Source of the DNA: Robertmurraya massiliosenegalensis JC6
GTDB lineage: Bacteria; Bacillota; Bacilli; Bacillales; Cytobacillaceae
Length of the DNA stretch: 64,000 nucleotides
Assembly: GCF_000311725.1 (NCBI RefSeq)
Contig: NZ_HE978514.1
Span: 105,111-169,110, forward strand
Reading direction: 5' to 3'
A program made the translations under genes and the position numbers. A model generated the notes under the pieces. That model worked only from the letters and a program-made list of their open reading frames with translations. It had not been told where the DNA came from and made no database searches. Shown one piece after another: positions 25,792-34,358 of this stretch (positions within the stretch are counted from its first letter, which is position 1; every line of letters starts with the position of its first letter).

Positions 25792-26952
25792 TCACTTCTC
25801 CACAAACTGACTTGTCCATTTTAGCAGATTCAAGTCCTCATTCTTATTTGCGATAAAGGACAATCCGATCGGATATCTATTATCCTTCAAAAGTGGAATC
25901 GTCACTTGTGGAAAACCTGCCAATCCAGCAATACATGTTAATTGCATCGCTTTTGAGCGATATTGCTCCATTTTTTCAAGCGATAAATTCTTCTTAGGGG
26001 CTTCTCCTGGAGCGGTCGGGATCACTAATAATCCATCTTCCTTTAATAGATTAGATAGCTTTGTGCTAATCATTTGCTGCTTGCTCTTTTTTGCCGAAAG
26101 CTCATCTTTATTTAAAGTACTCGTCCATTCAATCCTCTCGGCAATTCCTGGTCCAAAAAATGGCTTAACCTCTTCAATCCACTCATGATGCGATTCCCAA
26201 ATTTCAATACCTTGCATGGTACGGAATAAACTAGCCCATTCGGTAAGTCCATCTTTCGTTACCTTTACATACCTTTTTGACGGTAACGCCTCCACTTTTT
26301 TTAGTAAGCATTCTTTCGTTTCTTCATCCAAAAATGACCATGCTTCCTCTTCTAAATAAAATTGAGAAAAATCTTGGCCAACTTTAGGTGCGTAAGGAAT
26401 CAATGATTCTCCAACTTTTAGTAATACCTTTGCATCCTTTGCCATCCAGCCTACCGTGTCAAAGCTTTGAGCTAAGGGAATCACGTCAGTAATATCGACA
26501 AGGCCATGAGTCGGTCTGAACCCAAATATCCCACAATAGGATGAAGGAATTCTGACTGAGCCTCCCGTGTCAGTACCAATGGCAAAATCCACAAGTTCAC
26601 CAGCAACCGCAACAGCGGACCCACTTGAAGAACCCCCCGGAATTCTGTCAGGAGCTGCTGGATTGATTGGAGTTCCATAATGAAAATTTTCGCCGTTTAA
26701 GCTATACATCAATTCATCCGTATGGGTAGTGCCCATTAGCCTCGCTCCCTGCTCTAATAATAGATTAATGACAGGAGCATTTTCTTCAGCAGGCTTATGC
26801 GTTCGATACCAGTCGGGATTTCCGGCTGTGTTTCGATAGTTTTTTATAAAAAAAACGTCTTTGACAGCACCGGTTAAACCTGTTAATCTACCTTCTCCCA
26901 CTGGTTTAAGATGAAGGTCATCTTTAACAAAGGCATTCCAAATATCGTTCAT
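25792..26952 (-). CDS. Amidase signature family enzyme (HpxY-like)
   Basis: The Ser-Ser-Lys catalytic triad is readable: Lys in GAVKDVFF, GGSSSGSAVAVAGELVDFAIGTDTGGSVRIP (core GGSSSGSA and TDTGGSVR). At 386 residues it is shorter than GatA (about 480), with a compact C-terminal half. It lies between the XdhC gene and the GGT-like gene, 11 bp from the latter, in the xanthine dehydrogenase operon. An oxalurate, oxamate or allophanate-type amide is the likely substrate by context; other small amides are possible. Confidence 0.8.
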   Translation of the reverse strand: MNDIWNAFVKDDLHLKPVGEGRLTGLTGAVKDVFFIKNYRNTAGNPDWYRTHKPAEENAPVINLLLEQGARLMGTTHTDELMYSLNGENFHYGTPINPAAPDRIPGGSSSGSAVAVAGELVDFAIGTDTGGSVRIPSSYCGIFGFRPTHGLVDITDVIPLAQSFDTVGWMAKDAKVLLKVGESLIPYAPKVGQDFSQFYLEEEAWSFLDEETKECLLKKVEALPSKRYVKVTKDGLTEWASLFRTMQGIEIWESHHEWIEEVKPFFGPGIAERIEWTSTLNKDELSAKKSKQQMISTKLSNLLKEDGLLVIPTAPGEAPKKNLSLEKMEQYRSKAMQLTCIAGLAGFPQVTIPLLKDNRYPIGLSFIANKNEDLNLLKWTSQFVEK

Positions 26953-26980
26953 GAAACTCCTCCTTTTTAGAAGCCGCTTA

Positions 26981-27796
26981 TTATGTCAAACTTTGAATTA
27001 ACTTTTCCCTTTCCAATTTCTTATTTTTTTGAATATCTCCTTTGCTCACTTTGATAATTTCAACAATGATGCTGATGGCTATCTCCTCCACCGTCTCAGC
27101 ACCGATTTCGAAACCGATTGGAGTGTACACTTGCTCGAGTTGTCCCTCTGTACATCCTAACTCTTTTAGCTTATTAAAAATTTGCAACACCTTTCGCTTA
27201 CTGGCGATCATACCAATATAGGCACATGGATATTCCAGTGATTTTTTTAATACTCTATCATCGCCATCCTTTGTACAAATGATAACAAAGGATTTTTCAT
27301 CAAGCTTTGCTTCAGAAACCGCCGATTCGATCCGATTATGCACATGAATACTTGTCGCATTGGGAAAGCGTTCTCTTGTACAATATTCCGGACGATCATC
27401 GACGACTCGATACGGATATTCAAGAAAATCAAATTGCAGCGCTAATGCATAAGCAATATGACCGGCCCCAACAATGACCATTTCCGGTCTATTCGTATAC
27501 ACTTCAATAAAGACCGTTAAGGTTCCACCACAATGCATGTTGATACCGTCTTTTGCATTTTTGTTGAGCTTATATTCGACGACTATGGAGCGTCCATTTT
27601 CAATTGCTTTGATGCTCTCAGCAATCACATAATGTTCAGCTAACCCTCCGCCAACTGTTCCTTCAATGGAGCCATCTCGATAGACAATCATTTTTCCCAC
27701 ATGCCTCGGAGTCGAGCCTTTTGATTCAAGAATCATTGCTAACGCAAACGTTTCGTTTTGACGAACTAATTTCCCTACTTTTTCCATCAGCAACAT
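26981..27796 (-). CDS. pucA: XdhC/CoxI family xanthine dehydrogenase maturation factor
   Basis: A 271-residue XdhC-family protein. The N-terminal half has ESKGSTPRHVGKMIVYRDGS and GTVGGGLAE; the C-terminal half is a Rossmann domain beginning MVIVGAGHIAYALA and containing IGMIASKRKV. XdhC proteins insert sulfurated molybdenum cofactor into xanthine dehydrogenase. GGGGAG eight bases ahead of ATG 27796 supports the start. B. subtilis PucA is the counterpart. Confidence 0.88.
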   Translation of the reverse strand: MLLMEKVGKLVRQNETFALAMILESKGSTPRHVGKMIVYRDGSIEGTVGGGLAEHYVIAESIKAIENGRSIVVEYKLNKNAKDGINMHCGGTLTVFIEVYTNRPEMVIVGAGHIAYALALQFDFLEYPYRVVDDRPEYCTRERFPNATSIHVHNRIESAVSEAKLDEKSFVIICTKDGDDRVLKKSLEYPCAYIGMIASKRKVLQIFNKLKELGCTEGQLEQVYTPIGFEIGAETVEEIAISIIVEIIKVSKGDIQKNKKLEREKLIQSLT

Positions 27797-27797
27797 G

Positions 27798-28664
27798 TTA
27801 AAATCTCCCCTTCGCTTCTAGAAAGTAGCGTAATAAATTTTGAGCAACGATTTTTCGATAAAAAGCCGTTGAACGCTGGTCGTCGATGGGGTGGATAATG
27901 GTTGCAAAATCAGCCACGACTTCATTTAAGATTCCTTCTTCTAAAGGAAACTCTTTATCTATTATTTTCTTTTCACATTGTAGCGAGCGAACCATCGTGG
28001 GTCCCACTGCCCCGAAGGCAAAACGAGCATCCTTAATTTTGTTGCCAGTGACCTGCAGCATTCCAGCAAACGAGATTTTTGAGATCGCATCTGCTTTTCG
28101 ATTGGCTACTTTTTCAAAAATAAAATGGGTATTCTTTTCATCTAATTCAGGTAAGATCACTTCTACTAATATTTCATTTTTGTTTCGAGCGATCCTTCTA
28201 GGACCTTGAATAAATTCTTCAATTCCAATGATCCGCTCACCATCAATCGAACGAAGAAGCAGCTTGGTATTAAATATATAGAGAAGGGGAAGTGTATCCC
28301 CAGCTGGTGACGCATTGCAAATATTTCCGCCTAAAGTTCCTCTGTTACGAATGGCTGGCGCTGCTATTTCACGAATCGCTTTCTTGAGAATAGTGGGGAT
28401 AAAAGAGTTTATCAATAATTCTTGATACGTGGAACATGCACCAATATGAAGCTCCCGACCATCCATGTAAATTTGTTTCAACTCTGATAGATGATCGATA
28501 AATACGACTGGTTTTTCTATCTTCGCTGGAACCCCACGTCTGTTCTTACTCTGAACCATCACATCTGTGCCACCGGCAATGAGTAAACATTCTTCTTCAT
28601 TGAGCTTTGTTATCGTTTGTGCCAACGTATCAAATCGATACGAGGTTAAGCTTTGCATCACCAT
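27798..28664 (-). CDS. pucC: Xanthine dehydrogenase FAD-binding subunit
   Basis: A 288-residue CoxM/PucC-type subunit with FAD-binding motifs AGGTDVMVQ and RNRGTLGGNICNASPAGD. It passes electrons from the 2Fe-2S clusters to NAD+ or another acceptor in the cytosolic xanthine dehydrogenase complex. Its start overlaps the pucE stop by 7 bp. Confidence 0.92.
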   Translation of the reverse strand: MVMQSLTSYRFDTLAQTITKLNEEECLLIAGGTDVMVQSKNRRGVPAKIEKPVVFIDHLSELKQIYMDGRELHIGACSTYQELLINSFIPTILKKAIREIAAPAIRNRGTLGGNICNASPAGDTLPLLYIFNTKLLLRSIDGERIIGIEEFIQGPRRIARNKNEILVEVILPELDEKNTHFIFEKVANRKADAISKISFAGMLQVTGNKIKDARFAFGAVGPTMVRSLQCEKKIIDKEFPLEEGILNEVVADFATIIHPIDDQRSTAFYRKIVAQNLLRYFLEAKGRF

Positions 28665-29125
28665 AAGCCTTCACCCTTTTTTGATGCCAATTGAATCGCA
28701 TCGACAATCATGTTATATCCTGTACAGCGACATAGATTACCAGATATCCCTTCACGAATTTCCTCTTCCGTTGGCTGAGGATTTTTCGACAGTAGGGCTT
28801 CCGTCGCAATGATCATTCCTGGTGTACAAAAGCCACATTGCACACCACCAGCTGTTGAATAACATTCATTCAAAACCTGATATCGTGGTGTCTCGCAATA
28901 CCCTTCAATCGTTTGGACATCCAGTCCTTCCATCGCACCTATCGGAATTAAGCAGCTATTTTGCACACGATTTTCGACAAGAACATTACAAGCACCACAT
29001 TCTCCTTCTCCACAGCCTTCCTTTGAACCGATTAAACCGAATTCATCTCTTAGCAAATCTAATAATCTCGTTGTAGAAGGGGCCTCTGTTTCGACACCCC
29101 TTCCGTTCAGCATAAATTTAATCAC
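28658..29125 (-). CDS. pucE: Xanthine dehydrogenase 2Fe-2S subunit
   Basis: A 155-residue subunit with the plant-ferredoxin-like cluster motif GCGEGECGAC and the second cluster in QCGFCTPGM and GNLCRCTGYN. It carries electrons from the molybdenum centre to FAD. It overlaps pucD by 8 bp and pucC by 7 bp, so the three subunits are tightly coupled. Confidence 0.94.
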   Translation of the reverse strand: MIKFMLNGRGVETEAPSTTRLLDLLRDEFGLIGSKEGCGEGECGACNVLVENRVQNSCLIPIGAMEGLDVQTIEGYCETPRYQVLNECYSTAGGVQCGFCTPGMIIATEALLSKNPQPTEEEIREGISGNLCRCTGYNMIVDAIQLASKKGEGLW

Positions 29126-31274
29126 CGGCTTCTCCTTCTTTCTTATTCAGAATTTCGATCATTACCTCTGGTGTAATTGGGATTTGCTGAAAGTTTATTT
29201 GTAGTGCATCCTCAATTGCTGCTTGAATGGCTGGCGCACCACCAATCAACGTTAGTTCTCCTGCGCCTTTTGCTCCGTAAGGTCCTCCAGCATATGGATT
29301 GTCATAAAGCTTACTTTTAATCGGAACGATATCCATTGAAGTCGGAGGTCCATAATCCGTAATACTCCGTTGCTGTATTTTTCCTTCTTTTGAAGTCATT
29401 TTCTCCATATAGCCATAGGCAAGCCCTTGTGCCATTCCGCCATCTATCTGTCCCTTAATAATTCGTTCATCGATCGCTTTTCCAATATCAAAACCGGCAT
29501 GAACATTTTCTAGTTGGACAGTACCAGTTAATATATCGATCTTAACTTCAACCATATTGACGCCCCATGAATAAGCTGGATAAGCATCTCCTGTGAAATT
29601 TTCTTCGTCCCATGGAATCATTTCCTCATGAACATAATGCTCCACAATTTCTTGTATGACTCCATGTTGCCATTGTTCCTTTAGTCTTTTCGCTGCACGT
29701 TCCAGTAATTTTCCAACGATCATCGTTGTTCGAGAAGCTACCGTCGGTCCTGAATCAGGAACTTCCTTTGTATCTGGATATGGGAATTGAATTTTTTCAT
29801 ATGGAATATCTAGTTCCTGAGAGACAATTTTACTCAGTGTTGTAAAAATTCCTTGCCCCATATCAGAATTTGATATTTTCACGAATACTTTCTCGTCTTC
29901 TGACTTGATTAACTTAACGGTCGCTTTAATATGATCTCTTTCTCCACTTCCTGTAAAGCCACATCCATGTAAAAAAAGCGACACTCCTAAACCTTTTTTG
30001 AATCGGCTATTTTGACGATTAAACTGAGCAATTTGATCTTTTTTCTGACAATAATTTATGATTGTTGAAAGATCAGTGATCATCTCTTCTACTAAAATCG
30101 GGTCCCGGAAACGACCATTCGTAATCGTTGGATCCCCTTGCTTCACTAAATATTTTCGCTTATATGCTAATGGATCCATGTTTGCTACTCGAGCAATATG
30201 CCCCATATGACTTTCAATTCCTGCGAAGCTTTGCGGTGCCCCAAAACCTCTAAATGCGCCGTTTGGAACGGTATTTGTTTTCAGCACATATCCTTTTGCA
30301 TGATAATGAGGGATTTTATACACACCTGCGCTATTAAGCAATGCCCGCTGAAGAACAACAGGACTTAATCCGGTATTTGCGCCCCCATCGAGGAATAATT
30401 CCACATTCATACTCAAAATATTTCCCTTTTCATCAAGCGCTGTTCTATACTTCATTTTCGCTGGATGTCTTTTTGTCGTAACCTCTAAATCCTCCGAGCG
30501 TTCAAACAGAAGCATGACTGGCTTTTTGACGGCCTGTGCGGCAATCGCAACATGACAAGCCATCATCGAGGGAAATTCTTCTTTCCCGCCAAAGCCGCCA
30601 CCCGTTGGACTTTGTATCACCCTGACTTCATCTTCATTGCAAGCTAGGGCACTCGTTAACGCATTTTTAATATAATAGAGACACTGCATCGAACCTTTTA
30701 CTTGAATTTCATCCTCCTCGTAGATGCCGAGCATCCCTTGAGGTTCCAAGTAGACATGCTCTTGATAACCTGTTTCAAATACTTCTTCAATGATTTGATA
30801 AGCATTTTGTTCCACTTCTGTGATCTTTTCTGGCTTTTCTCCGAATTCATGGGTAGCCATCACTCCATTCATAGAATCGATCGCTTCATCAAGTGTGTAG
30901 GTTGCTTCATGTTCTTCCATTTGCACATCCACTTTTTCAAGCAAATCATAAAGTATAGCTAATTCTTTTCCAACCAAAATAAAGATCGGTTCGCCAATAT
31001 AGTTGACCCATTCATTGGCAAAAATCGGCTGGTCTGGAACGAGGATTTTAACAAAATTATCTCCTTGGATATCGTCTGCATCTACTACATAATAACCATC
31101 AGGAAGTGGTGGATAGTTGATGGAAAGAACTTTCCCAAAAGCTACCTTTGAGCGATACAACACCCCATAGAGCATATCTTCCAATTTAACGTCGCTAACA
31201 TAAGGAAGTTGGCCCGCCACTTTTTCAATATGATCCTTTTTCATGACCGATTGACTAATATCTTTTGTCAGCAT
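29118..31274 (-). CDS. pucD: Xanthine dehydrogenase molybdopterin-binding subunit
   Basis: A 718-residue catalytic subunit that hydroxylates hypoxanthine and xanthine to urate. It shows PTGGGFGGKEEFP, NGAFRGFGAPQ, DMGQGIFT and the catalytic Glu in GAKGAGELTLIGG. The length is at the short end of the xanthine oxidase family (B. subtilis PucD is about 745). It is the first of the three structural genes. The 166-bp gap to pucB is AT-rich with no feature recognised beyond the RBS. Confidence 0.93.
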   Translation of the reverse strand: MLTKDISQSVMKKDHIEKVAGQLPYVSDVKLEDMLYGVLYRSKVAFGKVLSINYPPLPDGYYVVDADDIQGDNFVKILVPDQPIFANEWVNYIGEPIFILVGKELAILYDLLEKVDVQMEEHEATYTLDEAIDSMNGVMATHEFGEKPEKITEVEQNAYQIIEEVFETGYQEHVYLEPQGMLGIYEEDEIQVKGSMQCLYYIKNALTSALACNEDEVRVIQSPTGGGFGGKEEFPSMMACHVAIAAQAVKKPVMLLFERSEDLEVTTKRHPAKMKYRTALDEKGNILSMNVELFLDGGANTGLSPVVLQRALLNSAGVYKIPHYHAKGYVLKTNTVPNGAFRGFGAPQSFAGIESHMGHIARVANMDPLAYKRKYLVKQGDPTITNGRFRDPILVEEMITDLSTIINYCQKKDQIAQFNRQNSRFKKGLGVSLFLHGCGFTGSGERDHIKATVKLIKSEDEKVFVKISNSDMGQGIFTTLSKIVSQELDIPYEKIQFPYPDTKEVPDSGPTVASRTTMIVGKLLERAAKRLKEQWQHGVIQEIVEHYVHEEMIPWDEENFTGDAYPAYSWGVNMVEVKIDILTGTVQLENVHAGFDIGKAIDERIIKGQIDGGMAQGLAYGYMEKMTSKEGKIQQRSITDYGPPTSMDIVPIKSKLYDNPYAGGPYGAKGAGELTLIGGAPAIQAAIEDALQINFQQIPITPEVMIEILNKKEGEAGD

Positions 31275-31440
31275 AATAGCAACACCTTCCGACCGATGAT
31301 AAAAGGCATCTACAGTAGACGCCTTAAAAATACGAATATCGAACTCATAAATGAATTTTATTTATTATAAAGGAAGTGAACTTTTTTTTAATGCTTCTTG
31401 TAAGATAATCTCACGGTATTTTTTAAAAGATTCTGTCTTT

Positions 31441-32040
31441 TTATATTGAAAAATAGTTATGATAGTATTCTTCAATTCCTCTATAATCTTCAGGGGTATC
31501 TAAATCGATGAGTATTCCAGGGTCATATACGTTCATGTAATTCTTTTCAAAAGCACGCAGAACGCAACGTAAATTGCTGTTAGAATCTGCACAAAGAATA
31601 GCTTCCTTTACATCTTTTGATAGTTTAATCGGATGCCCTGCTTTATATTGGTTGCTCGGGATCACAACTTCGCCTTTTTCATTAGCTAAACTCTGTATCG
31701 TGTTTTTACTGACAAGAGGGTAGTCTCCAGGCGTCATAAAAAATGTTGAAGACCTTAAATACTCACAGCCTTTTTGAATCGAACTAAACATTCCTCGTAT
31801 GAAATGCTCATTGTGAACACACTCAATCTTCATGTCTGTTATATCCATCTTAGAAATCGTTTTTTCTATTCTCTCCTGCTTGTATCCAGTGATGACGATG
31901 ACCCTTTGGCAAATCCCTTCGAATTTAGATATCGTATGCTCTAGTATCGGTTTTTCACCAAGGGGCATGGTCATCTTAAAATTCTTGGCACGGCTTGAAT
32001 AGCCAGCCGCTAGAACAATGGCTTCAATGACTTCTTTCAT
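31441..32040 (-). CDS. pucB: Molybdenum cofactor nucleotidyltransferase (MobA/MocA-like)
   Basis: A 199-residue NTP-transferase-fold protein starting VLAAGYSSRAKNFKMTMPLG (key residues LAAGxSSR and K), with TPGDYPLV for metal binding. It adds a nucleotide to molybdopterin for xanthine dehydrogenase maturation. It is the first gene of the operon, with a good promoter 35 bp upstream. The counterpart is B. subtilis PucB. Confidence 0.9.
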   Translation of the reverse strand: MKEVIEAIVLAAGYSSRAKNFKMTMPLGEKPILEHTISKFEGICQRVIVITGYKQERIEKTISKMDITDMKIECVHNEHFIRGMFSSIQKGCEYLRSSTFFMTPGDYPLVSKNTIQSLANEKGEVVIPSNQYKAGHPIKLSKDVKEAILCADSNSNLRCVLRAFEKNYMNVYDPGILIDLDTPEDYRGIEEYYHNYFSI

Positions 32041-32074
32041 TTCCTAAATAGCCCCCAATCAATTTGTTAACCTC

Positions 32075-32103
32075 ATCATAAAGTGAGTTCTAGTGGTGGT
32101 CAA
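32075..32103 (-). promoter_or_regulatory. SigA-type promoter of the xanthine dehydrogenase operon
   Basis: On the minus strand TTGACC and TATGAT are 17 bp apart, five of six matches each. TTTGTTAA between promoter and pucB is a weak PucR-core-like sequence. The prophage-side terminator ends only 5 bp upstream of the -35 box. Confidence 0.7.
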
Positions 32104-32108
32104 GATTA

Positions 32109-32137
32109 TAAAAAAAAGCGAGGGGATCTCCCCTCAC
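32109..32137 (-). terminator. Terminator of the HNH gene
   Basis: GAGGGGA and TCCCCTC form a near-perfect palindrome; on the minus strand it is followed by eight T residues. It insulates the pucB promoter from prophage-side transcription. Confidence 0.85.
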
Positions 32138-32229
32138 TTTCTTCGCTATGCAATTATTCGCCTACATGCGTTAACAACGCAACACATTCCACATGCAACG
32201 AGCGGGGTGGATTGATGTCTTTTACATTG

Positions 32230-32289
32230 TCGGTAGTCGGAAACAAGTCAAAGGCACTTTTTGCACTATCGGTAGGCGGGAACACGTCA
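32230..32289. repeat. Pair of imperfect 21-bp direct repeats at the prophage edge
   Basis: TCGGTAGTCGGAAACAAGTCA and TCGGTAGGCGGGAACACGTCA (18 of 21 identical) are 39 bp apart. They lie in the 344-bp gap 32041-32384, which also holds the pucB promoter, the terminator and a short palindrome GCGTTAACAACGC near 32169. They may be recombinase or regulator binding sites. Confidence 0.45.
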
Positions 32290-32384
32290 TCTATATCCAC
32301 ATATTTGAAACAGATTATATTCTATCCCTAGCTCGAATTTGTCAATGAGCCTGCTAACTCAAAATATTACAGTAACTCAACCCC

Positions 32385-33305
32385 TTAACGGGGATGTTTA
32401 TCTTTTATTCTTTTTTCTTCTACTACCCATTCTTTTTCGAACAATTCTTTATATTTATACGTGCCACCACTCGCATGTTTTCTCAAATAACCGACTTCAA
32501 ACAATCCATCCCAACATACATGTATATGTTCATAATTATGATAATTAAACTCATTGGTACATATCGGTAGAGCTACTTTCTCATCATTTACTTTCATTAG
32601 ATGGTATGGATATTGGTGCTCTAAAACAACATTGTTCTGCTGGATTTTCTTCGAATTTTTACTCCAGCACATCAACAAAAATTGTACGCTATTAAACCTA
32701 AATATGTATGAAAGTTGTAAATCAGGGAACTCCTCTTTTTCTACATTTTCATTAAGAAAAATCTGCCCTGTTTCATAATCGATATTTCTTATTGTACTAT
32801 TTGAATAAAACAAAGGATTTTTGCACCAACGTAATTTCAAATTTCCAAACATGGCTTCATGCATAGGAGAGACATTAATCGCTAATCCACATAGTACTGT
32901 AACATTTTCCTTCGGAGCATTATCACATGGATTCATAATGTAATGCAGTATTTCCTTATCAAAAAAAGAGCAATCTTCTTTATGAGACCGGCTATCATTA
33001 AATGCATATTTTAATAGCATTTTCTGAATCATCACATAGTCATATTCTATCTCAACCGTATCGTCTTCATTATATCTTCTCGTAAAATATTGGCTAATAA
33101 ATTCTTTTGCATAGCTATCAATATAGGCAATTTTATTATTATTGCAATCAGCACATACATCTTTAACCATTGGGTCTGCTTCGTGTATTACGCTTCTGGC
33201 ATCATCAAATGTTAAAAAGCATTCTGGAAATAAATCTAGAACCGCACTTGAAATTATATGTTCTTTAGTTCCTTTCGCTTCTTTCCCACAATATGCACAT
33301 TTCAT
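32385..33305 (-). CDS. HNH-like zinc-finger nuclease protein
   Basis: A 306-residue protein starting MKCAYCGKEAKGTKEHIISSAV and continuing with VCADCNNNK: two CxxC pairs around an EHI motif, the layout of HNH_5-type endonucleases. The rest has no recognised domain. It is the outermost gene on the puc side, followed by a strong terminator, and lies 46 bp from a PD-(D/E)XK-like gene on the same strand. A defence, homing or lysogenic-conversion role is possible; none is shown. Confidence 0.6.
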   Translation of the reverse strand: MKCAYCGKEAKGTKEHIISSAVLDLFPECFLTFDDARSVIHEADPMVKDVCADCNNNKIAYIDSYAKEFISQYFTRRYNEDDTVEIEYDYVMIQKMLLKYAFNDSRSHKEDCSFFDKEILHYIMNPCDNAPKENVTVLCGLAINVSPMHEAMFGNLKLRWCKNPLFYSNSTIRNIDYETGQIFLNENVEKEEFPDLQLSYIFRFNSVQFLLMCWSKNSKKIQQNNVVLEHQYPYHLMKVNDEKVALPICTNEFNYHNYEHIHVCWDGLFEVGYLRKHASGGTYKYKELFEKEWVVEEKRIKDKHPR

Positions 33306-33351
33306 ATATTACCCCCCTCATATTACACATAGAGATAAAATCTCGTTTCAA

Positions 33352-33930
33352 TCAAAGCTCGATTACGTAATATTTACGACCGTCACTTAAGTCCTGCCAG
33401 ATAAAATCATATCTGCTTGTTAATGCAATGCTATCTTTATTTTTTCCTACACCTGTTGGCTTAAAAATACAACCGTAAACAGAATATTCTTCTCTAAAAA
33501 ACCTATATATACCTTCATTGTTGCGCCCTTCATAAAAAGGTCTATCCGAAACAAGAGCAACAGCAGCTGTTCTAGTAAATCCTCGGTTCTTAAGCTCCTC
33601 CATAAATTTAATATCCTTCACGAATGAATACATCTGTTCTGGATACTGGCCATTTAATGGGCACTTAAGTTCAATTGCATACTTCTCCGATTTATCTTCA
33701 TTAAATATAGTGATATCTATTTCTTTTTTTATAGTTTTATTGTCTGGTGTGAAGTATGATACATTTCTTTCAAATTGAATACGATAATCCGGAAGCTTTT
33801 CACGTAGGAATATCCCCAGCTCATGCTGGAGGCTAAACTCATTATAAATTTCAATACTCTTAGACTGCACAAACAAGAAAAAGTCATCTACTAATTGCCT
33901 TAAATTAAGCAAAGCATCCACCCCATCCAC
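33352..33930 (-). CDS. PD-(D/E)XK-like nuclease-fold protein
   Basis: A 192-residue protein with a conserved-looking core EIDITIFNED-(3)-YAIELKCPLNGQYPEQ: the Asp and the E-x-K spacing match the PD-(D/E)XK nuclease active site (D...ELK). The rest is unrecognised. The start is uncertain: GTG 33930 or the next GTG three codons on, both with weak RBS. It stands between the HNH-like gene and the recombinase module. Confidence 0.55.
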   Translation of the reverse strand: MDGVDALLNLRQLVDDFFLFVQSKSIEIYNEFSLQHELGIFLREKLPDYRIQFERNVSYFTPDNKTIKKEIDITIFNEDKSEKYAIELKCPLNGQYPEQMYSFVKDIKFMEELKNRGFTRTAAVALVSDRPFYEGRNNEGIYRFFREEYSVYGCIFKPTGVGKNKDSIALTSRYDFIWQDLSDGRKYYVIEL

Positions 33931-33983
33931 CCTTATATAATTTATAATTCTTTATTACTTTTCATAATAGTTTTACTATATCC

Positions 33984-34217
33984 TCAAACCTTCTGATACC
34001 TCTGTTGATTAGATGAAGTCTTTTCAATAGCCTTTATATTACCTTCCATTTTATTTACGTAGTTTAAAAATAAAGTCCCAAGCAGAAGTCGATCCTTTCT
34101 GGGTATTCTATTCCATACATAACCCTTGAACAGGTCTTTAACAAGAAAGACTTCACCTGCATTCAAGTTTTCAGTTTCCTTAATAGCTTCTTCTAGTAAC
34201 TCATTAACATCGCCCAT
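33984..34217 (-). CDS. DUF1413 family small protein
   Basis: A 77-residue protein with GEVFLVKDLFKGYVWNRIPRKDRLLLGTLF (core VKDLFKGYVWNRIP), typical of DUF1413 proteins common near phage and ICE recombinases. GGAGATG precedes the ATG. A 7-bp inverted repeat at 34237-34259 lies just upstream. Function unknown; DNA binding is a possibility. Confidence 0.75.
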   Translation of the reverse strand: MGDVNELLEEAIKETENLNAGEVFLVKDLFKGYVWNRIPRKDRLLLGTLFLNYVNKMEGNIKAIEKTSSNQQRYQKV

Positions 34218-34236
34218 GTTGTCATCTCCTTATCAA

Positions 34237-34259
34237 TAACAATATCAACAACATTGTTA
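34237..34259. promoter_or_regulatory. Inverted repeat upstream of the DUF1413 gene
   Basis: TAACAAT and ATTGTTA are separated by nine bases, 20 bp before the start codon. This is an operator-like palindrome of unknown ligand. Confidence 0.4.
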
Positions 34260-34302
34260 ATAAGATTATATGCCTTTTACCAATTCCAGTCAATAAGAAG
34301 AA

Positions 34303-34340
34303 AACCACCAATCAAGAGAATATATCTCCTGAATGGTGGT
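34303..34340 (-). terminator. Terminator after the third serine recombinase
   Basis: On the minus strand ACCACCATTCAGGAG pairs with CTCTTGATTGGTGGT and is followed by TTTTCTTCTT. Confidence 0.8.
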
Positions 34341-34358
34341 CATTCATGAAGGTTGTGT

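Noticed and set aside
32150..32300. CRISPR-like array suggested by the direct repeats near the prophage edge
   Set aside because: Only two imperfect copies, no regular spacer series and no cas genes.
32083..32331. An 82-codon plus-strand open frame in the gap between pucB and the HNH gene
   Set aside because: It overlaps the terminator and promoter elements, has no recognisable domain and no good ribosome binding site.
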